From Acidobacteriota bacterium (GTDB taxonomy: Bacteria; Acidobacteriota; Terriglobia; Bryobacterales; Bryobacteraceae), in assembly GCA_021788955.1 (NCBI GenBank), contig JAJYKC010000221.1, positions 1 to 5,610 of the forward strand: a stretch of 5,610 nucleotides of DNA, written 5' to 3'. Numbering within the stretch: position 1 is the first letter of the stretch; the number at the start of each line of letters is the position of its first letter. The position numbers and the translations under genes were made by a program. Under the pieces are notes generated by a model. The model was not told the DNA's origin. It made no database searches and saw nothing but the letters and a program-made list of their open reading frames with translations. Positions 1 to 5,610 of this stretch are shown here, in pieces.

Positions 1-1543
1 GCAAGCTTTGGATCGCCATGCCGAAGCGGAGGATGCCCTCGGAGTCGACGCCACCGCCCAGCAGCATCTGGTAATACGGCACTTCCCGGCCCTCGATTTT
101 CCGTGCGTTGCCGTAGAAGCCCACGTCACCCGTCCAGTGTTGGCCGCAGGAGTTCGGGCAACCGCTCACGTTGATATTGAGCGCCCGGATTGCCGGATCG
201 TGGTATCTGCGTACCGTTTCGGCCAACGCCGCTCCGAGGTTCATCGACTTTGTGAGCGCAAGGTTGCAGCTATAGGCGCCTGGGCAAGTAGTGATATCGG
301 AGATCTCGCCGGCGCGGGACTCGGCCAAGTCAAGCAACCGGAGAGCGGCGTAAACCCGCTTCAGGTTGCGCAGGGGAATGTAACCCAGATGGACATTCTG
401 GTCAATCGAGATCCGCACCAGACCGTCACCGGTCTGGCGGGAAAGATCGGCGATGCCCAGCATCTGCCTGCTTGTCAGGTTGCCCTGCGGCGTGCGAACG
501 GTGACTACCGCGTAGCCGTGCTGCTTCTGCTCGCGTACGTTGGTTTCGAGCCACTCGTCATAGGCTGGGTCGACGGCCGGCGTACCGGCTAGCGGCAGGT
601 CCGTTCCGGTGCCACGGGGTGGTGGTGCTGATTGAAAACCACCAAAGCCTTCCGGCACGCACTCTGGGGTTGCAATGCCTCCGTGAGCGCGGATTTCTTC
701 GAGTTCCCGCGCGATCTGCTCGCGCACCCACTCGAAACCCCGCTCGCGGAGCACAAACTTCAACCGCGCCTTGTTTTTGTTGTTCCGGTTGCCGTGCTTG
801 TTGAAGAGGCGAAGCACCGCCTCGATGTGGTTGACGAGTTCTTCGGCCGGAACAAACTCGTGCAGCAGTTTCGCCTCGCTCGGCAGAGGACCCAGCCCGC
901 CTCCCACCACCATGCGGAAGCCACGCCGGCCGTCTCGAACTACCGCTCGCAATCCCACGTCGTGGATAGAGGTGAGCATGCAGTCGTCCTTGCAGGCCGA
1001 AAAAGCGATTTTGAACTTGCGCGGCATCGAGTCGGTCAGTTCCTTGTGCAGGAAGGCGAAAGCGACGGTTCGCGCATATGGCTGAACATCGAACGGCTCG
1101 CCGGGAAGGAGTCCGCTCAGGGGGCAGGCGGTGACGTTGCGGACGGTGTTGTAGCAGGCCTCACGAGTCGTGAGCCGGTAATCGGCCAGACGGTGCAACA
1201 GCGGGGGAACATCGGCGAGCGGAACGAAGTGGTACTGCATGTTCTGCCGCGTGGTGAGATGCCCTTTGCCGCCCCCGAAATCCTCCGCGATCGAGGCGAG
1301 CGCGGAGAACTGATCCGCGGTGGCAATGCCGCCGGGGATCTTGGTGCGCACCATATGCACGCCGGGCTGGCGCTGGCCGTAGATGCCCCGCCGAAGGCGG
1401 TGCGGGCGGAACTGGTCGTCGTTGATTTCACCGGACGTGTAGCGATTCGCCGCCTGGCGGAACAGTTCAATGTCCTCGCGCACGATGCGGTCGTATTGGG
1501 CGTCGGTTTCGGTGGTCTGCGGGAGAAGAGCGGCTTGACTCAA
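1..1543 (-). CDS. Ferredoxin-type nitrite/sulfite reductase (siroheme, [4Fe-4S]), C-terminus beyond the left edge
   Basis: Predicted cytoplasmic hemoprotein catalysing six-electron reduction of sulfite to sulfide or nitrite to ammonia. The frame is open for 514 codons with no stop before the left edge. It shows the duplicated family layout: a first ferredoxin-like half-domain (about 48-110, with RGIYGQRQ and TTRQNMQ), a first siroheme/FeS domain (about 125-270), a second half-domain (about 331-405) and a second FeS domain (from about 412). The four cluster cysteines are C420-x5-C426 (TTCPGAYSCNLA) and C462-x3-C466 (SGCPNSCGQHW). R66, R99, R135 and K178 sit where siroheme and substrate ligands lie in the family. 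Y55 and C130 fall where Mycobacterium tuberculosis NirA has its Tyr-Cys crosslink, which leans towards sulfite reductase, but the substrate is not settled. Start: TTG at 1543 after a purine-rich GAGAG; no in-frame ATG lies upstream of the conserved region. TTG 1594 is an alternative. By comparison with the family, some tens of C-terminal residues are missing. Confidence 0.95.
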   Translation of the reverse strand, partial: MSQAALLPQTTETDAQYDRIVREDIELFRQAANRYTSGEINDDQFRPHRLRRGIYGQRQPGVHMVRTKIPGGIATADQFSALASIAEDFGGGKGHLTTRQNMQYHFVPLADVPPLLHRLADYRLTTREACYNTVRNVTACPLSGLLPGEPFDVQPYARTVAFAFLHKELTDSMPRKFKIAFSACKDDCMLTSIHDVGLRAVVRDGRRGFRMVVGGGLGPLPSEAKLLHEFVPAEELVNHIEAVLRLFNKHGNRNNKNKARLKFVLRERGFEWVREQIARELEEIRAHGGIATPECVPEGFGGFQSAPPPRGTGTDLPLAGTPAVDPAYDEWLETNVREQKQHGYAVVTVRTPQGNLTSRQMLGIADLSRQTGDGLVRISIDQNVHLGYIPLRNLKRVYAALRLLDLAESRAGEISDITTCPGAYSCNLALTKSMNLGAALAETVRRYHDPAIRALNINVSGCPNSCGQHWTGDVGFYGNARKIEGREVPYYQMLLGGGVDSEGILRFGMAIQSL

Positions 1544-1546
1544 GGC

Positions 1547-1570
1547 AATCTCTCTTTTTATATAGAGATT
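1547..1570. promoter_or_regulatory. Inverted repeat over the reductase promoter: candidate operator or RBS-masking hairpin
   Basis: AATCTCT (1547-1553) and AGAGATT (1564-1570) form perfect 7-bp arms around a 10-nt AT-rich centre. The dyad covers the proposed -10 box and the GAGAG ribosome binding site. A dimeric repressor bound here would block initiation. In a read-through transcript from the upstream glycosyltransferase, the same arms could pair as RNA and mask GAGAG. Rrf2-, LysR- and other dimeric regulators control assimilatory sulfite and nitrite genes elsewhere, but the repeat does not identify a regulator. Confidence 0.4.
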
Positions 1571-1587
1571 ACTATGTTGGCTTCCAA
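1559..1587 (-). promoter_or_regulatory. Candidate sigma70-type promoter of the nitrite/sulfite reductase
   Basis: On the minus strand, TTGGAA (1587-1582) is followed by a 17-nt spacer and TATATA (1564-1559). Both boxes match the consensus at 4 of 6 positions and stand out as AT-rich in a GC-rich window. Initiation would fall near 1552, giving a leader of about 10 nt before TTG 1543. The purine run GAGAG (1554-1550) would then lie at or near the 5' end of the transcript as a weak ribosome binding site. This is motif reading only. Confidence 0.45.
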
Positions 1588-1626
1588 GATTCAAGTTTCC
1601 CGGGCCGGAAAGAGAAGCGATCAACG

Positions 1627-2994
1627 CTAGGGACAGGCCGGGACCGGGCCTCCGGCGTAGTAGGACAGGCCGTACTCAAGTTCCCGTGGAAGATTGGAAA
1701 CACAGGGACTTACCATCTCCCGGACGTGGTCGCGCCACAGCGAGCGGGCCGAGACGGTGCGGTCGAGTTCCGGCAGACCGCGCCAGAGGAAAGCGAGGTA
1801 TGCGGCCAGGAAGACGCTGACAATCAGCGCGGCCGCCCATTCCCTCCGGTTTCCCCAGGCGGCTGCAAAGGCAGCGGCGGCGGAGGCGACCGCGGCAGCC
1901 CAGGCCCAGAGGGGCACGTGGAAGCCGACATGGGTGAGGCCGCCGGCGACTCCCGGTCCGATCGCGGAGGCGATCCAGCCCAGGAGCGCGAGCAGGAGGC
2001 CGGAGGCCGCAAGGGTGACCGAAGCAGCCTTACGCGTAGCGCGGTCCAGGCCGACGCCGATGAGCAAGGCTACGGCCGGCAGGAGCGGCAGCAGGTAGCC
2101 AGGCAGTTTGTTCCGAGCTGAGGAAAAAAACACGAAGCCAAACAAGGCGATCGCGCCCGCCAAACGAAGCATCGTCTCTTCGTAGAGCCGCCGCACGCCC
2201 GCAAGAGCCAGCAGTGGTGTCCAGGGAAAGAGTCCGCCGAGCAGCACGGGAAAGTAGTACCACCACGGCTGGACGTGTTGGAGGGCGGCGGTGGCGAAAC
2301 GGGCGAAGTGCTGTTTCCAGATGAGATCGTCGAGAAACGGCATGCCGTTGCGCGCGTAGCAGAGCACGAACCAGGGGAGACCGACGGCGGCCGAGCAGCC
2401 GGCGAGCGCGGCGAGGTTGCGGAGGCGGCGGCGCATGAACCAGGCGACCGGGAGAAACAGAACCAGCGGGACAAGCGCCTTGGCGAGAACGGCGAGACCG
2501 AGGAACGCGCCCGCCACGCAAGCGGCGCGCACGCCGGGCCGCAACGCTACGAGCCATGCCACCGTGAAGCATGCCGCCATCGGCAGATCTGTGACGGCGA
2601 TGCGGCTGTACGCCAGCCAACCGGCGGAGGTGGCGAGCAGCACAGATACGAACCACGCCGCGCGCTCGCCGTAGCTTCGGCGCGTTTCGAAAAACAGAAA
2701 CGTGAGCAACGCCACACTGAGAAGAGCTACAGGGGTGCGCGGCGCGGTTTCTTGTCCAAGGCCCGCGCGGAATGCGAGCGCGGTCATCCAATAAATCAGC
2801 GGAGGTTTTTCAAACCACGGTTTGCCCCAGAGCTTGGGCGTGACCCAGTCGCCGGTGGTGGCCATCGACTGCCCGATGGCGGCGTATCTTGGCTCATCGG
2901 TGCTGAGCAGACCGAAACGGCCGGCGCCGGCGAGAAGCAGAACGAGCCAGAGGAGGGCGGCGAGCCATGGCCGGGTGCGCGAGAGGGAGAACAA
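1627..2994 (-). CDS. ArnT/PMT-family (GT39/GT83-like) polyprenyl-phosphate-sugar glycosyltransferase, integral membrane
   Basis: A 455-residue polytopic membrane protein expected to transfer a sugar from a polyprenyl-phosphate donor to lipid A, another glycan or protein on the outer face of the inner membrane. After a short basic start (residues 6-8, RTR), a first membrane helix (about 11-30) leads into the periplasmic-loop signature TDEPRYA, with D33 and E34. EKPPLIYW follows, with E62; the D33-E62 spacing matches the catalytic-loop Asp and Glu of ArnT as I recall them. SRIAVTDLPMA (130-140, D136) is another family motif. About ten further hydrophobic segments follow. It is shorter than full ArnT (about 550 aa): the soluble C-terminal domain is reduced to a tail containing RELEYGLSYY, with C431 and C454 as a possible disulfide. 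The frame is open upstream to 3495, but that part overlaps the HIT gene and is not membrane-like. TTG 2994 sits 7 nt after a -10-like box; CTG 3003 is an alternative. Acceptor and sugar are unknown. Confidence 0.88.
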   Translation of the reverse strand: MFSLSRTRPWLAALLWLVLLLAGAGRFGLLSTDEPRYAAIGQSMATTGDWVTPKLWGKPWFEKPPLIYWMTALAFRAGLGQETAPRTPVALLSVALLTFLFFETRRSYGERAAWFVSVLLATSAGWLAYSRIAVTDLPMAACFTVAWLVALRPGVRAACVAGAFLGLAVLAKALVPLVLFLPVAWFMRRRLRNLAALAGCSAAVGLPWFVLCYARNGMPFLDDLIWKQHFARFATAALQHVQPWWYYFPVLLGGLFPWTPLLALAGVRRLYEETMLRLAGAIALFGFVFFSSARNKLPGYLLPLLPAVALLIGVGLDRATRKAASVTLAASGLLLALLGWIASAIGPGVAGGLTHVGFHVPLWAWAAAVASAAAAFAAAWGNRREWAAALIVSVFLAAYLAFLWRGLPELDRTVSARSLWRDHVREMVSPCVSNLPRELEYGLSYYAGGPVPACP

Positions 2995-3016
2995 TGCCTC
3001 CAGTATAATGAGCGAA
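2995..3016. promoter_or_regulatory. Symmetric divergent promoter with a shared -10 box, probably giving two leaderless mRNAs
   Basis: The whole gap between the divergent genes is 22 bp. Its middle, AGTATAAT (3002-3009), reads TATAAT on the plus strand (3004-3009, 6/6 to consensus) and TATACT on the minus strand (3007-3002, 5/6). Each box is followed by exactly 7 nt and then a start codon: ATG 3017 on plus, TTG 2994 on minus. The dyad centre of the box (3005.5) is also the midpoint between the starts. Sigma70 initiation about 7 nt after the -10 would begin at or next to the start codons, so both mRNAs would be leaderless. No convincing -35 box is seen on either side. Polymerase could fire in only one direction at a time. 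Confidence 0.55.
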
Positions 3017-3550
3017 ATGACGCGACTCGGTATGCTGCTGGCGCTGTCGTTGGCGCTGAGCGCGCGGGGAGCGGCCGTCTGCGCCTGCGACCCGGCGCAT
3101 CCGGAGACGATGGCGGCGCGCAACTGCAGCCTGTGCCGGGAAGCCGAGAAGCAGCCGCCCGGCATCCACGTTTTTTTCCTGAAAGACATCAACCCCGCGA
3201 AGCCCCATCGCTGGCTGGCCCTGCCGCGCGGCCATGAGCACTCGCTTGCCGCGATGAGCGGGGAAGAGCGCACCATCTTCTGGGCGGCGGCGATCGCCAA
3301 GGCGCGCGAGCTTTTCCCGGACGGCGACTGGGCGCTGGCGCTGAACGGCCCGCAGGTGATAACCCAGTGCCACCTGCACGTCCATATCGGCCATCTGATG
3401 GAAGGGGTCGAGACGGACAATTTCGTGACGGTAACCAAGCCGGAAGAAATTCCCGTTCCCAAGGGCGAAGGCCTTTGGATACATCCGCAGGGCAATTTGT
3501 TTCATGTCCATCTGGGCGAGCAGATCACCGAAACGGTGCTGCTGCGATAA
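3017..3550 (+). CDS. Exported HIT (histidine triad) family protein
   Basis: A 177-residue protein. Residues 1-23 look like a signal peptide (R3, then a Leu/Ala-rich core, then small residues), so it should act outside the cytoplasm. The mature part has C37-x2-C40, resembling the CxxC that opens many Hint-type HIT proteins and can bind zinc. It continues with an LPRGHEHSL stretch (69-77), N110 and the triad H119-x-H121-x-H123 in QCHLHVHIG. HIT enzymes hydrolyse or transfer nucleotidyl groups through the central histidine. An exported HIT fold recalls CDP-diacylglycerol pyrophosphatase (Cdh), but the protein is shorter and that activity is not shown. Start: ATG 3017 gives a clean signal peptide and lies 7 nt after TATAAT. 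ATG 3008 would add three residues but overlaps the -10 box; neither has a good Shine-Dalgarno. The following gene starts 19 bp downstream on the same strand, suggesting an operon. Confidence 0.85.
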   Translation: MTRLGMLLALSLALSARGAAVCACDPAHPETMAARNCSLCREAEKQPPGIHVFFLKDINPAKPHRWLALPRGHEHSLAAMSGEERTIFWAAAIAKARELFPDGDWALALNGPQVITQCHLHVHIGHLMEGVETDNFVTVTKPEEIPVPKGEGLWIHPQGNLFHVHLGEQITETVLLR

Positions 3551-3556
3551 GCCGAC

Positions 3557-3561
3557 AGGAG
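3557..3561 (+). promoter_or_regulatory. Ribosome binding site of the barrel-FGE fusion gene
   Basis: AGGAG lies 8 nt before ATG 3570, good Shine-Dalgarno spacing. A second purine run, GGGAG (3564-3568), is 4 nt before the immediately following ATG 3573, so either methionine may be used. This clear site contrasts with the lack of one before the HIT gene and supports translation of this gene from within a two-gene transcript. Confidence 0.6.
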
Positions 3562-3569
3562 CCGGGAGC

Positions 3570-5610
3570 ATGATGAGAAGAACCTGGATTGCGGCAGTCT
3601 GCGCCGCGGCGTTATGCGGAGTGAGCGTGGTGGCGCAGGATACAGCCTCTGCTCCGCAGGGCGAGCAGATTCCCGGGCCGAAGAATCCTTCCGCGGCCGA
3701 GGGCCACTGCTGCGCGCGGGGCGGCGAGGCTCCGCTCACGGCCGCGGATCAGCGCGCCTGGCTCGACGACATGCGGCAGTTCCGCCATGAGCGTCTGATC
3801 CGCGCCGGTTACAAGGACGACGAATACCGCCGCAGGGAACTTGACTGGACCAAGCGCGCCTTCATCCAGCCGCAAGTCATGATCGAGGACCGTTATCTGT
3901 ACGACGCCTCGAAGCGCCAGTACACTGTGAAGCGCTACCTGGAAGACCTCGAGCACCGCTACGGCGGCATCGATGCCGTGTTGCTGTGGCACACGTACCC
4001 GAACATCGGGATCGACTCGCGGAACCAGTATGACCGGCTGCGCGACATGCCCGGCGGCATCGACGGTGTGCGGGCCATGATCGCCGAGTTTCACCGCTAC
4101 GGCGTACGCGTCCTCTTCCCGGTGATGCTTTGGGACCAGGGCACGCGGGACGAAGGCACGCCGAACGCGCTGGCGACGGCGCGGCTGATGGCCGACATCG
4201 GCGCCGACGGCGTAAACGGGGACACTCTCGCCGAACTGCCGCTGAGCTTCCGCGAGGCGGCCGAGCGCATGGGACATCCGCTGGGTTTCGAGCCGGAAGG
4301 CGCGCCGGAGACACCGGGCGAGGCGCTCGGGTGGAACACGATGAGCTGGGGGTATTGGAAATTTCCTTTCGAACCGATGGTGAGCCTTTATAAGTGGCTG
4401 GAGCCGCGCCATCTCGTCAATGTCTGCGACCGCTGGGCGCGGGACAAAACCGACGATCTGCAAGCCGCGTTCTTCAACGGCGTGGGTTATGAGAGCTGGG
4501 AAAACATCTGGGGCATCTGGAACCAGATTGACGACCGCGACGCCGAGGCCGTCCGGCGCATCGCGCTTATTGAACGCGCGATGGCGCCGATGCTCGTCAG
4601 CGCGGATTGGGAACCCTACGCGCCGATGCTACAGTACGGGGCCTTTGCGAGCCGGTTCCCGCTCAACGGCGAAACGCTGTGGACGATCGTCAACCGGAAT
4701 GAGTTTTCCCTCGACGGCGGCGAGATGGAAGTGCAAGCCGAGTCCGGCATGCGCTACTACGACTTGTGGAATGGCGCCGAGCTTCAGCCGGAGACGAGCG
4801 GCGGCAAGGCGGTGCTGCGCTTCGCGCTGGAAGCGCACGGATTCGGCGCGGTCCTGGCCACGCGAACTCTGAGCGGCCGCGCCTCGCGTCTGCTGGCGCA
4901 GATGCGCGCTCTGTCGGTGCGTCCGCTCGCCAGTTACTCAAAGCAGTGGCGCGTGCTTACTCAGAAGTTAGTTGCGATCGAACCCACATCGCCCAAAGCC
5001 TCCGCACCGCCGGGCATGGTTGCCATTCCCGCGGCTGATTATCAGTTCCGCGTTTCCGGCATCGAGATCGAAGGCGGCAACGATACCGGCGTCGATGTCC
5101 AGTATCCCTGGGAAGACAGTCCGCGCCGCCAGCATTTGCACGCGATGCACGTGCAGCGCTTCGCGATGGACCGGCATCCGGTAACGAACGCGGAGTTCGC
5201 GCGGTTTCTTGCGGCCAGCCACTACCGCCCGGCCGACGACCACAACTTTCTCCGCGATTGGCGCGGTGGCGAACCTCCGTCGGGTTGGGAGAACAAGCCG
5301 GTAACGTGGGTGTCGCTCGAAGACGCCCGCGCCTATGCCAAGTGGGCCGGCAAGCGCCTGCCGCATGAATGGGAGTGGCAGTACGCCGCGCAGGGCGGCG
5401 ACGGCAGGGCGTACCCGTGGGGCGAGGAGTGGGACGCCTCCCGCGTGCCGGCGCCCGACAAAGGGCGGACGACGACCACTCCGGCCGATGTGGGGAGCGA
5501 ACGCGGCGCGAGTCCCTTCGGCATCACGGACCTGGCGGGCCAAGTGTGGCAATGGACGGACGAATACACCGACGAACATACGCGCGCGGCCGTGTTGCGA
5601 GGGGGAAGTT
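3570..5610 (+). CDS. Secreted glycoside-hydrolase-like barrel fused to an FGE/SUMF1-type domain, C-terminus beyond the right edge
   Basis: Open for 680 codons with no stop before the right edge. Residues 1-22 form a signal peptide (MMRRTW, hydrophobic core, cleavage after VVA), so the protein is exported. A linker with adjacent C47-C48 follows. Residues about 105-350 read like a TIM barrel of a glycoside hydrolase: strand-like YGGIDAVLLWH from 131, YGVRVLFPVMLWD, then IGADGVNGDT with D213 and D218, FEPEG with E241 and E243, and a Trp-rich segment near W310. Residues about 365-430 look like the beta domain that often follows such barrels. From about 483 (GMVAIP) the sequence is a typical FGE-sulfatase (PF03781) domain: MDRHPVTNAEFARF (533-546), NKPVTWVSLEDARAYAKW from 575, RLPHEWEW (596-603), YPWG (615-618), GITDLAGQVWQW (651-662) and RGGS at the edge. 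The FGE copper-binding cysteines would follow RGGS, so sulfatase activation cannot be judged. It may instead be a carbohydrate-active or binding protein using the FGE fold. I cannot assign the barrel to a numbered family. Confidence 0.85.
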   Translation, partial: MMRRTWIAAVCAAALCGVSVVAQDTASAPQGEQIPGPKNPSAAEGHCCARGGEAPLTAADQRAWLDDMRQFRHERLIRAGYKDDEYRRRELDWTKRAFIQPQVMIEDRYLYDASKRQYTVKRYLEDLEHRYGGIDAVLLWHTYPNIGIDSRNQYDRLRDMPGGIDGVRAMIAEFHRYGVRVLFPVMLWDQGTRDEGTPNALATARLMADIGADGVNGDTLAELPLSFREAAERMGHPLGFEPEGAPETPGEALGWNTMSWGYWKFPFEPMVSLYKWLEPRHLVNVCDRWARDKTDDLQAAFFNGVGYESWENIWGIWNQIDDRDAEAVRRIALIERAMAPMLVSADWEPYAPMLQYGAFASRFPLNGETLWTIVNRNEFSLDGGEMEVQAESGMRYYDLWNGAELQPETSGGKAVLRFALEAHGFGAVLATRTLSGRASRLLAQMRALSVRPLASYSKQWRVLTQKLVAIEPTSPKASAPPGMVAIPAADYQFRVSGIEIEGGNDTGVDVQYPWEDSPRRQHLHAMHVQRFAMDRHPVTNAEFARFLAASHYRPADDHNFLRDWRGGEPPSGWENKPVTWVSLEDARAYAKWAGKRLPHEWEWQYAAQGGDGRAYPWGEEWDASRVPAPDKGRTTTTPADVGSERGASPFGITDLAGQVWQWTDEYTDEHTRAAVLRGGS

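Noticed and set aside
1596..1611. A short inverted repeat, TTTCC-N6-GGAAA, after the glycosyltransferase stop as a terminator
   Set aside because: There are only 5 bp of stem and no T-tract follows on the minus strand, so it does not qualify as an intrinsic terminator.
8..1630. Long plus-strand open frames (194 and 332 codons) across the left third
   Set aside because: They lie antisense and codon-aligned to the siroheme reductase, whose family motifs are unmistakable on the minus strand. Their translations show no recognisable domain, which is typical of shadow frames in GC-rich DNA.
3008..3010. ATG 3008 as the start of the HIT gene
   Set aside because: It overlaps the TATAAT box, has no Shine-Dalgarno and adds only three residues before a better-placed ATG at 3017. 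It is kept only as an alternative.
2275..3237. A 320-codon plus-strand frame opposite the glycosyltransferase
   Set aside because: The product is Arg/Glu/Gly-rich low-information sequence, antisense to clear membrane helices and ArnT-type motifs.
2995..3495. An N-terminal extension of the glycosyltransferase to 622 residues (start at 3495)
   Set aside because: The extra 167 residues are antisense to the HIT gene, look compositionally random and precede the natural first membrane helix.
2894..3739. A 281-codon minus-strand frame overlapping the HIT gene
   Set aside because: It has no family resemblance and is explained as the antisense shadow of the HIT gene and the start of the fusion gene.
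3612..4463. A 283-codon minus-strand frame inside the fusion gene
   Set aside because: It is antisense to the barrel region, whose plus-strand translation gives a signal peptide and continuous domain sequence.

Overview
The window is GC-rich, densely packed bacterial chromosome with four protein-coding genes and almost no spare DNA. I see no RNA gene, mobile element, CRISPR array or long repeat. High GC, TTG starts, an exported enzyme ending in a formylglycine-generating-enzyme (FGE) fold and a one-piece siroheme reductase fit a soil bacterium such as an acidobacterium of the Solibacter/Bryobacter type. That assignment is inference from gene style; no marker gene is present.

Layout: (1) positions 1-1543, minus strand: a siroheme/[4Fe-4S] ferredoxin-type nitrite/sulfite reductase that runs off the left edge. 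It has no stop inside the window and starts at TTG. (2) 1544-1626: an 83-bp spacer with a candidate promoter for the reductase, overlapped by an inverted repeat. (3) 1627-2994, minus strand: an ArnT/PMT-type polytopic membrane glycosyltransferase, probably starting at TTG 2994. (4) 2995-3016: a 22-bp divergent spacer centred on a nearly palindromic -10 box. Each predicted start codon lies exactly 7 nt from its -10 box, which suggests two mutually exclusive, leaderless transcripts. (5) 3017-3550, plus strand: a small exported HIT (histidine triad) protein. (6) 3570-5610, plus strand: a large secreted protein running off the right edge, with a glycoside-hydrolase-like barrel, a beta domain and a C-terminal FGE/SUMF1-type domain.

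The two minus-strand genes point the same way, but the reductase appears to have its own promoter, so reductive S/N assimilation need not be tied to the glycosyltransferase. The HIT and FGE-type genes are 19 bp apart and probably form one operon of exported proteins, divergent from the glycosyltransferase. A cell-envelope or periplasmic sugar role would suit the three central genes, but the sequence does not prove it. The most interesting points are the symmetric bidirectional promoter, the barrel-FGE fusion and the dyad over the reductase promoter.
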